A stretch of 64,000 nt of DNA from Bifidobacterium thermophilum DSM 20210 (lineage in GTDB: Bacteria; Actinomycetota; Actinomycetes; Actinomycetales; Bifidobacteriaceae), in the NCBI GenBank assembly GCA_000771265.1, contig JDUB01000001.1, positions 124,001 through 188,000 on the forward strand, given 5' to 3'. Numbering within the stretch: the stretch's first letter is position 1; the number at the start of each line of letters is the position of its first letter. Position numbers and translations under genes: made by a program. The notes below the pieces were generated by a model. That model was not told where the DNA came from and did not search any database. It saw only the letters and a list, made by a program, of their open reading frames with translations. Positions 54,593 to 63,914 of the stretch are shown in pieces.

Positions 54593-56221
54593 ATGGTCAC
54601 CAAAGACTTCTGGGTATTGCTCGCCATGGTGTTGTATTTCATCGCCATGCTGTCCATCGGATTCGCCTATTCGAAACGTTCGAACTCCTCGGCGAAACAG
54701 TATTTCGCCGGCGGTCGCGGTGTCGGCCCGTGGTTGACGGCCCTGAGCGCCGAAGCCTCCGACATGAGCGGCTGGCTGCTCATGGGTCTGCCCGGTCTGG
54801 CCTACTTCACCGGCGCCGCCGACGCCATGTGGACGGCGATCGGCTTGGCAATCGGCACATATCTCAACTGGCGGCTGGTGGCCCGGCGTCTGCGGCGATA
54901 TTCGGTAGTTGCGGGCGACGCCATCACCGTGCCGGATTTCTTCTCCAAGCGCTTCCATGACAAGAAGAACGTCATCTCCACCATCGCAGCGCTGATTATC
55001 CTTATCTTCTTCTGCGTGTACGTGGGCAGCTGCTTCGTGACGGTCGGAAAGCTGTTCTCCACCCTGTTCGGCTGGGATTACCATCTGACGATGGTCGTCG
55101 GCGCGGCCGTCGTGTTCGCCTACACGCTGATCGGCGGTTACCTGTCCGTGGTCGTCACCGACTTCATCCAGGGCATGCTCATGTTCTTCGCGCTCGCCGT
55201 CGTGTTCATCGGCTCGATCGTCTCGGTCGGTGGCGTGGATAACACCGTGACCTTCCTGCGCGGCATCCCGGGCTTCCTCGACGGCACGCATCTGGCCACC
55301 CCGGTGCTCAACTCCATGGGCGAACAAATCGTGCGCGACGGCAAGGCGGTCTTCGGCGCGCCCACCGATTACGGCATCATCACTATCATCTCCATGCTCG
55401 CTTGGGGGCTGGGCTACTTCGGCATGCCGCAGGTGCTGGTGCGCTTCCTGTCGATCCGTAGCTCCGAGGAGATCCGCAAATCTAGGATCATCGCCACCAC
55501 CTGGTGCGTGATTTCACTGGCATGCGGCGTGTGCATCGGTCTCGCGGGACGCGCGATGATGCCCACCCAGTTCGGCACGCAGGCCGCCGCCGAGAACATC
55601 TTCATCGTCATCGCACAGGCGCTGCTGCCGAGCTTTATCTGCGGCATCGTCGTCTCCGGCATCTTCGCCGCATCCATGAGCTCCTCCTCGTCATACCTGA
55701 TTATCGGTGCGAGTGCGGTGGGGGAGAACATCTACCGCGGTGTCATCAACCGCAAGGCCACCGACAAGCAGGTGATGATGGTGGCGCGCACCACGCTGCT
55801 GGTCATGTTCCTGTTTGGCATTTTCGTGGCCTTCGACCAAAATTCCTCGATTTTCCAGGTCGTTTCCTACGCGTGGGCGGGGCTTGGCGCGTCCTTCGGC
55901 CCGCTGATGCTCCTGTCCCTGTACTGGCGTCGCACGAACAAGTACGGTGCCATCGCCGGCATGCTCGGCGGCACGGCCACGGTGCTCATCTGGCATAATC
56001 TCATCAAACCGCTCGGCGGTGTCTTCGCCATCTACGAGCTGCTGCCCGCGTTCATCATCTCGCTGCTGCTCATCGTCGTCGTCTCGCTGCTCACACCGGC
56101 GCCCGAAGATTCGGTGCTGTACGAATTCGACCACTATCTCGACGATCCCGCCGACCGCAAGGTCGATGACGATCTGGTCGCAGCCGAAATCCAAGCCGCC
56201 GAGGAACGTTCGCAAATCTGA
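54593..56221 (+). CDS. putP: sodium/proline symporter
   Basis: A 542-residue transporter of the sodium:solute symporter family, PutP group, for proline import. About 13 membrane helices are predicted. Signatures: YFAGGRGVGPWLTALSAEASDMSGWLLMGLPGLAYFTGAADAMW, WRLVARRLRRYS, the GYLSVVVTDFIQGMLMFFALAVVFIGS stretch, LAWGLGYFGMPQVLVRFLSIRSSEEI and SGIFAASMSSSSSYLIIGASAVGENIY with the sodium-site serines. AGAAGAAGGG precedes the ATG. Proline could serve as an osmolyte or nutrient. The C-terminal tail is acidic. Confidence 0.94.
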   Translation: MVTKDFWVLLAMVLYFIAMLSIGFAYSKRSNSSAKQYFAGGRGVGPWLTALSAEASDMSGWLLMGLPGLAYFTGAADAMWTAIGLAIGTYLNWRLVARRLRRYSVVAGDAITVPDFFSKRFHDKKNVISTIAALIILIFFCVYVGSCFVTVGKLFSTLFGWDYHLTMVVGAAVVFAYTLIGGYLSVVVTDFIQGMLMFFALAVVFIGSIVSVGGVDNTVTFLRGIPGFLDGTHLATPVLNSMGEQIVRDGKAVFGAPTDYGIITIISMLAWGLGYFGMPQVLVRFLSIRSSEEIRKSRIIATTWCVISLACGVCIGLAGRAMMPTQFGTQAAAENIFIVIAQALLPSFICGIVVSGIFAASMSSSSSYLIIGASAVGENIYRGVINRKATDKQVMMVARTTLLVMFLFGIFVAFDQNSSIFQVVSYAWAGLGASFGPLMLLSLYWRRTNKYGAIAGMLGGTATVLIWHNLIKPLGGVFAIYELLPAFIISLLLIVVVSLLTPAPEDSVLYEFDHYLDDPADRKVDDDLVAAEIQAAEERSQI

Positions 56222-56329
56222 GACGCGATGCTTCTCCCACCCCCGCGGTAACCTGAGAGGTCCGGTCCGCGGGGGTTCGCATGCCGCCGAAGTCGGACAT
56301 GACCGTTGATACATGAGGAAAGAGGCACC

Positions 56330-57004
56330 ATGGTAGACGCACATGACGCAGAGACCTATACCGCGCAAGATTCGCGCATGATCTGGATTGATTGCGAGAT
56401 GACCGGACTGGATATCTTCCACGACGAGCTGTGCGAAGTGTCCGTCGTCCCCACCGATTTCGACCTCAACGTGCTCGACGAGGGCGTGGATTATGTCGTC
56501 AAGCCGTCCGACGCGGCTGTCGCCCATATGAATGATTTCGTGCGCGCCATGCACACCCGTTCAGGCCTGATCAACGAATGGGAGCACGGGCTGAGCCTTG
56601 AGGAAGCCGAACGCAAGGTGACCGAGTATGTCGCGCGGTTCACCCCAGACGGGGTCAAGCCGTTGCTTGCCGGCAATTCCGTTGGCTCCGACAAGAAATT
56701 CCTCGACCGCTACATGCCCGGCCTCATGGAGCACCTGCACTACCGGGTCATCGACGTGAGCACCATCAAGGAGCTCGCCCGCCGCTGGTATCCGGACGTC
56801 TACCGCAACCGTCCGGCGAAGAACGGCGGCCACCGTGCGCTCGCCGATATCATCGAATCCATTGACGAGCTGCGCTACTACCGCGATCTGCTCTTCGTCC
56901 CGGCCCCCGGCCCGGATGCCGAGGCGGCTAAGGCTGGCGCTCGCCACATCGAGGCGACCAGTCTGCTGCGTACCTACGAGAAGAACGGCAACGCCCTCGA
57001 GTAA
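56330..57004 (+). CDS. orn: oligoribonuclease
   Basis: A 224-residue 3'-5' exoribonuclease of the DEDDh family that degrades 2-5 nt RNA to nucleotides, an essential step of RNA turnover. Motifs: [12 protein letters not shown] (Exo I, Asp and Glu), [21 protein letters not shown] (Exo II) and [18 protein letters not shown]...[22 protein letters not shown] (Exo III with His and Asp). The ATG at 56330 follows a GAGGAAAGAGG site. It is downstream of putP by 108 bp and separate from it. Length is slightly longer than the E. coli enzyme (181), with an extra C-terminal tail. Confidence 0.96.
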   Translation: MVDAHDAETYTAQDSRMIWIDCEMTGLDIFHDELCEVSVVPTDFDLNVLDEGVDYVVKPSDAAVAHMNDFVRAMHTRSGLINEWEHGLSLEEAERKVTEYVARFTPDGVKPLLAGNSVGSDKKFLDRYMPGLMEHLHYRVIDVSTIKELARRWYPDVYRNRPAKNGGHRALADIIESIDELRYYRDLLFVPAPGPDAEAAKAGARHIEATSLLRTYEKNGNALE

Positions 57005-57117
57005 CGAGCTGTAACATGCCGTACCATGCCGGCGAGGGCTCTGGAAAAATCAGGCACGCTGCCGACATTCATCGGCGATACCTCAATCGGCGATACCATC
57101 ATGGGAAAGGACCAAGC

Positions 57118-58017
57118 ATGAGCGCAACGCGATGGACCGCATCCACGCCGCTTGACGGCGATATCTCGATGGTGGTCGCTGATATGGACGGCACGCTGCT
57201 TGACGGCGACAGCAGCATTCCCGAGGGGTTCTGGCCGCTGCTGGAGCGGATGCAACAGGCAGGCATCGAGTTCGTGCCAGCGAGCGGACGGCAGATTTTC
57301 ACATTGCGCGACATGTTCGGCGAGGCCATGCCATCAGGCTCATTCATCGCCGAAAACGGCAATCTTGTCGTCGCCCAAGGGCATACAGTCAGCGTGACCG
57401 CGCTGCCCGCGGACGCGGTGATGCGGATGATCGATATCCTTGCGCTCGCCGACTTGCCTCAAGGCCATGATGTCGGCATGGTGGTGTGCGGGGAACATAG
57501 CGCGTATATCAACCGCCGGGATACACCGTTTGTTGACGAGTGCCGGAAGTATTACCACCGTCTTGAGTTTCTCGACGATCTGCATGAGGCGGTGACCGGT
57601 GAGCGCGCTGACCGTGTTCTGAAAGTGGCGGTATTCGATTTCGGTGATGTCCGGGTGCCCGCGGACGAGCTGTTCGCACCATTGCGCGGACAGTATCAGG
57701 TGGTGGTGTCCGGCGCACATTGGGTGGACATCATGGACGTGAACACCGACAAACGTCGAGGGGTGCTCGCCTTGCAACAGCAGCTGGGCATTACGCCCGC
57801 GCAGACCATGGTGTTCGGCGACTATCTCAACGACCTGCAGATGCTCAGCGCAGGGCAATGGTCGTTCGCCATGGCCAACGCGTACCCGGATGTGGTGGAC
57901 CAAGCGCGTTTCATCGCCCCCGCGAACACGGACCAAGGTGTGCTGCGCGTCATCGAGGCCATGCTCGATGCTCGAGAGAACCCGGAAGCATCAGGGGTAT
58001 CCCATGTTGCAGACTGA
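57118..58017 (+). CDS. HAD-superfamily hydrolase, Cof-type
   Basis: A 299-residue HAD phosphatase of the Cof/IIB group, acting on small phosphometabolites such as sugar phosphates. Motif I is VVADMDGTLLDGD (~residues 19-31), motif II is the PASGRQIFTL loop, motif III Lys lies in DTDKRRGVLALQQQLG-like sequence (MDVNTDKRRGVL), and motif IV is GDYLNDLQML with the metal-binding Asp pair. The ATG at 57118 has AAAGG 7 nt upstream. It overlaps the Pif1-like helicase gene by 14 nt, suggesting translational coupling. Confidence 0.9.
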   Translation: MSATRWTASTPLDGDISMVVADMDGTLLDGDSSIPEGFWPLLERMQQAGIEFVPASGRQIFTLRDMFGEAMPSGSFIAENGNLVVAQGHTVSVTALPADAVMRMIDILALADLPQGHDVGMVVCGEHSAYINRRDTPFVDECRKYYHRLEFLDDLHEAVTGERADRVLKVAVFDFGDVRVPADELFAPLRGQYQVVVSGAHWVDIMDVNTDKRRGVLALQQQLGITPAQTMVFGDYLNDLQMLSAGQWSFAMANAYPDVVDQARFIAPANTDQGVLRVIEAMLDARENPEASGVSHVAD

Positions 58018-59413
58018 CGCGCTGAGGATCCTTGATACGGGCACAAGCGTATTCCTTACCGGTGCTCCGGGTGCGGGTAAGACGTATGTGCTCAATGCCT
58101 TCGTTAAGCAGGCACGAGCACGTGGAGCGTCCGTTGCCGTCACCGCATCCACGGGAATCGCTGCGACGCATCTTGACGGGCAGACCATCCATTCGTGGAG
58201 TGGCGTCGGCGTCGCCGAAGCGATGACCGACAGCCTGCTGAAACAGATCAAGACACGGCGTGGAAAACGGATTCGTGCCACTGACATCCTTGTCATTGAC
58301 GAGATCTCCATGATGCACGCTTGGCTGTTTGACATGGTCGATCAGGCGTGTCGTGCGGTCCGGCGCAATCCGGAGCCGTTCGGCGGGCTTCAGGTGGTCA
58401 TGTCCGGCGATCTGTTCCAGCTGCCTCCGGTTTCCCATGCCCGACGCGACCGCGAACTTATCGTTCCGCCGCCCCAGATGGTCGCCATGCGTGAACGATA
58501 CGAGCGCGCGGGGCGCAATCCTGAAGGATTCGTCACCGAATCGCTGGTGTGGCCCGAGCTCAATCCTGTCGTATGCTATCTGACCGAACAACACCGTCAG
58601 AATACCGGCCAGTTGCTCGATGTCCTGACCGACATCCGGCATGGCGCCGTCACCGATGCCGACCGTTCGGCACTGGGCACCCGCATCGGCGTCGAACCGT
58701 CTGACGATGACGTCGCCGTCTACCTGTTCCCCAACAACCGGCAGACCGACGAGCTGAACAATCGTCGTCTCGCGCAGATCGACAGCCGTGAGCACGTCTT
58801 TGAAGCCGAGGCGTCCGGCCCCGTACAGTTGGTGAAACGGCTCAAAAGCACGATGCTTGCCCCTGAACTGCTGACGCTGAAGGTCGGGGCGGCTGTGATG
58901 GCGTTGCGCAACGACACCAATCAGCAATATGTCAACGGATCGCTTGGCACAGTGGTGGATTTCGTGACGAATCGTGACGGGAACACATACCCGATGGTTC
59001 ATTTTGACAACGGGCATATCGTGATCATGCAGCCTGCAGCCTGGGAAATGATGGATGGTGAGACGGTACTCGCTTCGGTCAAGCAGATTCCATTGCGTTG
59101 TGCGTGGGCGATTACGATTCATAAGTCTCAGGGCATGACCCTCGATCGGGCCCGCATGGATTTGCGTCGGACGTTCGCGCCCGGTATGGGGTATGTGGCG
59201 TTGTCCCGTGTCGAATCGATGGAAGGGCTGTATCTTGACGGCATCAATGACCGGGCGTTTCTGGTATCGCCGCAAGCGGTCAGCCTCGATGGCATTCTGC
59301 GGGACCGTTCGCAGATGGCGGAGCATGAGCTTGCCGAGCACGGCGAAGAATCGTTCAAGCATCGGGAACAGCAAGCTGATGAGGATGAATTCATGCAAGG
59401 CGGGTTGTTCTAA
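58004..59413 (+). CDS. Pif1-like superfamily 1 DNA helicase
   Basis: A 469-residue SF1 5'-3' helicase of the Pif1/RecD-like group. Walker A is TGAPGAGKT (19-27), motif Ia is VTASTGIAATHLDGQTIHSWSG, Walker B is ILVIDEISMMHAWLFDMVDQ, and motif III is VVMSGDLFQLPPV. The UvrD_C-like end carries GAAVMALRNDT, NGSLGTVVDF, and motif V/VI PLRCAWAITIHKSQGMTLDRARMDLRRTFAPGMGYVALSRV. Pif1 proteins resolve G-quadruplex and replication barriers. The start overlaps the HAD gene end. The C-terminal tail is acidic and Gln-rich and ends in a short FMQGGLF-like motif, reminiscent of a sliding-clamp or SSB-type tip. Confidence 0.92.
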   Translation: MLQTDALRILDTGTSVFLTGAPGAGKTYVLNAFVKQARARGASVAVTASTGIAATHLDGQTIHSWSGVGVAEAMTDSLLKQIKTRRGKRIRATDILVIDEISMMHAWLFDMVDQACRAVRRNPEPFGGLQVVMSGDLFQLPPVSHARRDRELIVPPPQMVAMRERYERAGRNPEGFVTESLVWPELNPVVCYLTEQHRQNTGQLLDVLTDIRHGAVTDADRSALGTRIGVEPSDDDVAVYLFPNNRQTDELNNRRLAQIDSREHVFEAEASGPVQLVKRLKSTMLAPELLTLKVGAAVMALRNDTNQQYVNGSLGTVVDFVTNRDGNTYPMVHFDNGHIVIMQPAAWEMMDGETVLASVKQIPLRCAWAITIHKSQGMTLDRARMDLRRTFAPGMGYVALSRVESMEGLYLDGINDRAFLVSPQAVSLDGILRDRSQMAEHELAEHGEESFKHREQQADEDEFMQGGLF

Positions 59414-59524
59414 GCCGATATCCGCATGGCGATACCCGCGTGACTGCGATTGTCGGGCTACACTGGTGGTATCAGATGCGTCCGGCTCATAGGAGAGCAG
59501 GACGCCATCGCAAGGAGGTTCGCC

Positions 59525-59974
59525 ATGAAGAAATCGACTGTGGTATCCGTCATCGGCTTGTTGGTCATGTTCGTCGCGTTCGTGCTGTTCCAGACGTGGC
59601 CGCTTGTGCTGTTCGGCACTGTGAAACTCACGGATGTGCTCACCTTGGTCGGCGGTCTCATGTTCATTATCCCGGTATATCTTGATTCCGTGAAACGCAA
59701 GAGCGCCGACAACGCCCCGAACCCGACGGTGTGGTCGACCTTGCCGCCGATCGGCATGGCCGTGGTTTGCGTCGGCATCCTGCTGCCGAACAGTTTGACG
59801 TTCTTCCATCTGTTCTCGCTGCCTGACGTGTTCTATCTGGTCGGCTGCCTGATGATGCTGCCGATTTTCCTGTACCCGATGTCCGGGCTGGAGCGTGCGG
59901 AACTCGAAGAGACCGTCGAGGAAGAGGTCGACGAAACAACAAGCACCCCTGCAGGCGGCAAGAAGCATCAATAA
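59525..59974 (+). CDS. small membrane protein, unknown function
   Basis: A 149-residue protein with four predicted membrane segments: residues ~6-24 (VVSVIGLLVMFVAFVLFQ), ~36-54, ~74-93 and ~102-121. The C-terminal ~25 residues are acidic and Thr-rich (ELEETVEEEVDETTST). AAGGAGG lies 6 nt before the ATG, a very strong ribosome-binding site. I do not recognise the family. It follows the Pif1-like gene after 111 bp and ends in a strong hairpin. No clue to function. Confidence 0.8.
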   Translation: MKKSTVVSVIGLLVMFVAFVLFQTWPLVLFGTVKLTDVLTLVGGLMFIIPVYLDSVKRKSADNAPNPTVWSTLPPIGMAVVCVGILLPNSLTFFHLFSLPDVFYLVGCLMMLPIFLYPMSGLERAELEETVEEEVDETTSTPAGGKKHQ

Positions 59975-59981
59975 CACATGA

Positions 59982-60024
59982 CCCTCTTGCGAAACTGGGC
60001 ATAGTGCTCAGTTTCGCAAGAGGG
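59982..60024. terminator. bidirectional terminator hairpin
   Basis: CCCTCTTGCGAAACTG (59982-59997) pairs with CAGTTTCGCAAGAGGG (60009-60024) in a perfect 16-bp stem with an 11-nt loop. It lies between the small membrane protein and the convergent beta-fructofuranosidase gene. Confidence 0.8.
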
Positions 60025-60048
60025 CCTGTTTAGTGCGTGGGGGAGGGG

Positions 60049-61977
60049 TCACCAGATGGTGTTGAGCGTGTTCACCTTGCACGCGGTGACGCTGCCTTGG
60101 GCGTCGAGCTCCATCCGCACCTGGGGCTCGCCGGCCTGGAACAGCATGGTTCCCGCAGCTTCGCCGTCATTGAGGAACACTTCGGCGACTTGGTGGTCGA
60201 AGAACACCTCGATATGGCGGACATCGCGAATGCCGCTGTCATAGGTGTTCTTGTCGAAATCACCCTGCCCGCTTGTCGCCAGGCGGGTCACTCCGTCCCG
60301 ACGCACCAGGCGCAGGCTTTCCGGCGTGCCGCCGTTGGTGTTGCGGTTCTCGGCAATCGTCAGCGTGAAGTCGGCGTCGTCGTCCAGCGTGATATCCGCG
60401 TAATACGAGTCGTTCGGGCATGTCGCAGACCACTGCTTGACGCTCGATGTAGTGCTGTTGACGGTGTCGATCTGGATCGGGGCGCCGACCAGCTGATCGT
60501 ACACTTCCTTGATCGGCTTGCCGATCAGACGGTCGTTGACGACGTGGAGTTCGCGCGGCAGCGACATGATGCCATTTGCACGGCACGGGCCTTCTCGACG
60601 CACGCCGGCATGGTCGACGATCCACGCGATGACGATACGGCGGTCGTGGTCATCGCGGAAGCTCTGCGTCGCATAGTATCCGAGGCCGAAGTCGATCCAA
60701 TCGCTGGAGGTCACGGTCAGGCGCGGTGCTGTCCCATCATCGTTGAGATCACCCACATACCAACGAACCGGCTGGAAACCGCCTTCTGCAGTGCGGTAGT
60801 GCATCAGCGCCCCGCAGGCGACTGTGCGGTTGTCCAGCGCGAACAGGTCCGGGCACTCGTAGGTACGGGAGACCTGATGTCCGAAATCAGCGAGGACCGG
60901 TCCCTCATACTGCCATACAGAGTTGCGGTGCAGCGGCAGGGCGGTGGAGAACAGGGTCATGACGGGCACGGTCGCCTTGTTCTCCTGCGCTTCGGCCGGC
61001 TTGCCCATCGGATAGGTGGCGAACCAGCCGGCGGTCGATGCGCGGCTGATGCCAGCGTCGGCATTCTGATCGAATTCGTCGACCGGCTGGTTGGTGGCGG
61101 TCACAATCCACGCGCGTCCGTTATGCGTTTTGTTCAGCGGCAGGTTAGTTTCGATTTTCGGATCGCGGAAGTCCAAGCCGGTCGTCGGCGTCGGCCGGGT
61201 GATCCATGGCGTTTCCACCTCGAAGTGAATGCCGTCATGGCTCAGGCAGGTCGTCTGGTGTTCTTCGACGGAATGTTCATCGCCGCGGGTTTCAGTGTGG
61301 CGGGTGAGTACGAAGCGGATGGCGTCGGCGTCTTCGCCCTTGCACGGGTAGCCGTCGTTGTTCACGGTGATGGCTGAGCCGGAGAACGCGCCTCCGGTGA
61401 GTGTATGGTCGGCGGCGAACTCAGGCTGCGGTTCCAGTACGATCGGCAGATGCGTCCAATGCACCAGGTCCCGGCTCACCGCGTGTCCCCAGTGCATGCA
61501 GTCCCAACCCCATCCGTAGGGGTTGAACTGGAAGAACAGGTGGTAGCGTCCCCTGAATTCGCACAGACCGTTCGGGTCGTTCATCCAGTGCGCAATCGGT
61601 TCGAAGTGCGATCCAGTGCGCTCCGGCTGACGGTAGATGGCCTCCGTGGTGGGCAGCGTATCCCATTGTGCGAAATCCGGATCGAGATTGACGTACTGAA
61701 TGCCCTTGTCGAGATCATCGTCGCTTTCGCTCAGATAGCCGAAACGGCAGACCGCTTGATTGATGCTGATGTCGAGGTCAGTGCCGGCGGGCACGTCGAA
61801 CCGGAAGTGGTGACGGTTTTCGTTCTTCGGCATGACCGCGTATGCAATGGTGGCTCCATCGCTGGGGCGGGACAAGCTGATTGATGCCAGCTTGTCCGTG
61901 CGTTCGACGAACAAGTCGAGATGGGTGTAGTCGCCGGTGGCGATACGCGCGCTGGTGGTGTTGGTAGTGGGAAGCAT
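60049..61977 (-). CDS. beta-fructofuranosidase (GH32)
   Basis: A 642-residue GH32 enzyme that hydrolyses terminal beta-fructosyl bonds in sucrose, fructo-oligosaccharides or inulin. The nucleophile Asp134 lies in WMNDPNG (131-137), FRDPK (270-274) holds the stabilising Asp, and the acid/base Glu is in YECPDLF (373-379). A ~115-residue N-terminal domain precedes the five-bladed propeller, and a beta-sandwich (GH32 C) follows from ~495. No signal peptide, so it is cytoplasmic and acts on imported sugar. AAGGAG lies 4 nt before the ATG at 61977. It is downstream of a LacI-type regulator and a DUF624 gene, on the same strand. Confidence 0.93.
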   Translation of the reverse strand: MLPTTNTTSARIATGDYTHLDLFVERTDKLASISLSRPSDGATIAYAVMPKNENRHHFRFDVPAGTDLDISINQAVCRFGYLSESDDDLDKGIQYVNLDPDFAQWDTLPTTEAIYRQPERTGSHFEPIAHWMNDPNGLCEFRGRYHLFFQFNPYGWGWDCMHWGHAVSRDLVHWTHLPIVLEPQPEFAADHTLTGGAFSGSAITVNNDGYPCKGEDADAIRFVLTRHTETRGDEHSVEEHQTTCLSHDGIHFEVETPWITRPTPTTGLDFRDPKIETNLPLNKTHNGRAWIVTATNQPVDEFDQNADAGISRASTAGWFATYPMGKPAEAQENKATVPVMTLFSTALPLHRNSVWQYEGPVLADFGHQVSRTYECPDLFALDNRTVACGALMHYRTAEGGFQPVRWYVGDLNDDGTAPRLTVTSSDWIDFGLGYYATQSFRDDHDRRIVIAWIVDHAGVRREGPCRANGIMSLPRELHVVNDRLIGKPIKEVYDQLVGAPIQIDTVNSTTSSVKQWSATCPNDSYYADITLDDDADFTLTIAENRNTNGGTPESLRLVRRDGVTRLATSGQGDFDKNTYDSGIRDVRHIEVFFDHQVAEVFLNDGEAAGTMLFQAGEPQVRMELDAQGSVTACKVNTLNTIW

Positions 61978-62141
61978 GGTGCTCCTTTGCAATGGTGGTT
62001 GTTGGTTGAAAATTGGTGGGTTGCCGCGGGCATGGCCGGTTATGGGCGGATGCCACGACGTGCGGCGGTGGCCGCGACGATGGGCTTATACAGTTCGTCC
62101 GGTTTGCCTGGGCTGGTGCCGGTCAGCGTTTTGGTCTGCCG

Positions 62142-63203
62142 TCACTCGTTCCCGTGAGGTGCGTGTTGGATGGAGTCTCGCTCGATAATCGAACCATGCA
62201 CTGTCGTGAATGTATCTTTGATGTCGAAGGATGAACGAAACATCTGGTCGGGCTTGATGTTCGGCTTGTCTCGCTGTTCGATCATCGCCACGAGCTGGCA
62301 GACCGCTTCGAAGCCCATCTCATAATGTGGCAATTCGATGGTGGTCAGTCCTGGGCGTAACGCGTCGGTGATATTCGGCAGATTGTCGACGCTGACGATG
62401 GAGATGTCTTTGCCGATGCGCATGCCCAATTCATTCGCCGCGGCATAGATGGACGAAGCTCGGACGTCATTGAAGCAGAACACACCGTCAGGCGCGGCGA
62501 CTTTCAACAGTTCGACGGCCCGTTCATCGGCGTTCTGGTGTTCCGTCGCTCCCACAATCAGCTGCGGATCATCATTCATACCGGCATCGTGCAGCGCCTT
62601 GCGATACCCTGCCAGGCGCTGCAGTTGAGCGATGATTCCTGATTCTGAGCCGAAGAATGCGATTCGTCGGCAACCCGCCTTGATGAGCCGGTTGGTCGCG
62701 TCATAGCCGATGCCGAATTCATCAGGGAAAATCGACGGCAGATCATGGTTCACGTCCTCAGCGTCGACCACAACCGTCGGCATGGAACGCAGGGCCGAAG
62801 GAACGTCCACGACGCGATGGTACATGAACGCGTATAGGAAGCCATCGGCGTGGTATCGCTTGAGTGTCGCGATTTCCTGCCGTTCCAGCGACTTGTCGTT
62901 GTTGGTGTTCATGGAGATGAGGATGTAGCCCAGTTTGCGGGCGGCTTCCTGTGCTCCAAGCATGATGCGCACTGCGGAAGGCGTGGTGATGATCTCGTCG
63001 GTAACGAAGCCCAAGGTGTGCGACTTGTTGGTTTTCAGCGTCCGCGCGAGCATATTCGGCTCATAGTGGAGCGATGCCGCGGTTTCACGGATGTGCTCAG
63101 CGGTGGCGTCGCTTACGCGATTCTTGTACTTGCCATTAAGGACGAGGGATACGGCGCAGACGGAGACACCTGCCTGTTTGGCGATATCTTTGAGAGATAC
63201 CAT
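62142..63203 (-). CDS. LacI-family transcriptional regulator
   Basis: A 353-residue sugar-responsive repressor. The helix-turn-helix is at residues 4-23 (LKDIAKQAGVSVCAVSLVLN), followed by the hinge helix (YEPNMLARTLKTNKSHTLGFV), and the periplasmic-binding-protein-like sensor domain up to IKPDQMFRSSFDIKDTFTTVHG. It sits between DUF624 (9 nt upstream) and the GH32 gene (164 bp downstream), and most likely senses a fructoside or its breakdown product. I see no perfect CG-centred LacI operator in the 164-bp gap. A GGAGCA-type site precedes the ATG. Confidence 0.92.
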   Translation of the reverse strand: MVSLKDIAKQAGVSVCAVSLVLNGKYKNRVSDATAEHIRETAASLHYEPNMLARTLKTNKSHTLGFVTDEIITTPSAVRIMLGAQEAARKLGYILISMNTNNDKSLERQEIATLKRYHADGFLYAFMYHRVVDVPSALRSMPTVVVDAEDVNHDLPSIFPDEFGIGYDATNRLIKAGCRRIAFFGSESGIIAQLQRLAGYRKALHDAGMNDDPQLIVGATEHQNADERAVELLKVAAPDGVFCFNDVRASSIYAAANELGMRIGKDISIVSVDNLPNITDALRPGLTTIELPHYEMGFEAVCQLVAMIEQRDKPNIKPDQMFRSSFDIKDTFTTVHGSIIERDSIQHAPHGNE

Positions 63204-63212
63204 ACGTGCTCC

Positions 63213-63914
63213 TTACTTGTTTGCCGTTCCGGTCGCCTGCATGAGCAGACGGGAACCATCGTTGGTGCTTTCGCCTTCATCTTCCGGCCGGGTCATGCCC
63301 GGGACTTTGCCGAGCTTGCCGACGACTATCATGACGAAGAACACGGGCAATGCTACCCCGAACGCCGGGATAAGGCCTGGCCATGTCATCCACGAGCATA
63401 CCGTGAGGATGAACAGGATGGTCAGGCACAGGCTGCACAGCGGACGTGCGATGACCATCTGCAAGGTCATGCGCGTGATCCACCATCCGGATTCGTCGAA
63501 ATTGGCTTTCAGCGCCCAAGACAGGCTCGAAAACAGACCGTAGAACACGATGCCGATGAGCAGGACACCGGCACTGGCGTATCCGAGCTTGCCGGCGTCA
63601 TGGAAGTTCACCACCCAGTAGTCGAAGATCAGTAGAGCCCACAGCAGCGCTTGCGGCCAGCCGAAGCGGTTCGCCCCGGCCAGGTCGTCCTTCCATGCGC
63701 GGTGGAAAACGGTCCAGGTTTCGTGGATGCTCCAGCTGTGGTCCTCGCTGAGCAGCCAGGTGTGATACGTCGTGTAAGTGGCGGAAATCGAGGGGAACAG
63801 GCCGATGATGACGACACCCATCAAGGTGTGGACGAGGAACGCCACATGGGTGACCGCAATCATGAGCACGACGCGGCAGAAGCGTTCGTATCCGAGGGCG
63901 AATGAGCGTAACAT
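63213..63914 (-). CDS. DUF624 (YesL-like) membrane protein
   Basis: A 233-residue membrane protein of the YesL/DUF624 family with about five helices (residues ~17-40, 86-105, 112-135, 158-180, 183-204). YERFCRVVLMIAVTHVAFLVHTLMGVVIIGLFPSISATYTTYHTWL at the start and the central DYWVVNFHDAGKL-like stretch are family features. It usually sits with sugar ABC transporters, where it may help the permease. AAGGAG is near the ATG. It is first in the visible DUF624-lacI operon; the ABC transporter probably lies beyond the right edge of the window. Confidence 0.85.
   Translation of the reverse strand: MLRSFALGYERFCRVVLMIAVTHVAFLVHTLMGVVIIGLFPSISATYTTYHTWLLSEDHSWSIHETWTVFHRAWKDDLAGANRFGWPQALLWALLIFDYWVVNFHDAGKLGYASAGVLLIGIVFYGLFSSLSWALKANFDESGWWITRMTLQMVIARPLCSLCLTILFILTVCSWMTWPGLIPAFGVALPVFFVMIVVGKLGKVPGMTRPEDEGESTNDGSRLLMQATGTANK

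Noticed and set aside
57950..59977. 675-codon open frame antisense to the Pif1-like helicase and the small membrane protein
   Set aside because: It lies over two genes with clear motifs and good ribosome-binding sites on the other strand. Long antisense frames are common in GC-rich DNA.
60037..61377. 446-codon open frame on the plus strand inside the GH32 gene
   Set aside because: It is the antisense of a well-supported beta-fructofuranosidase.
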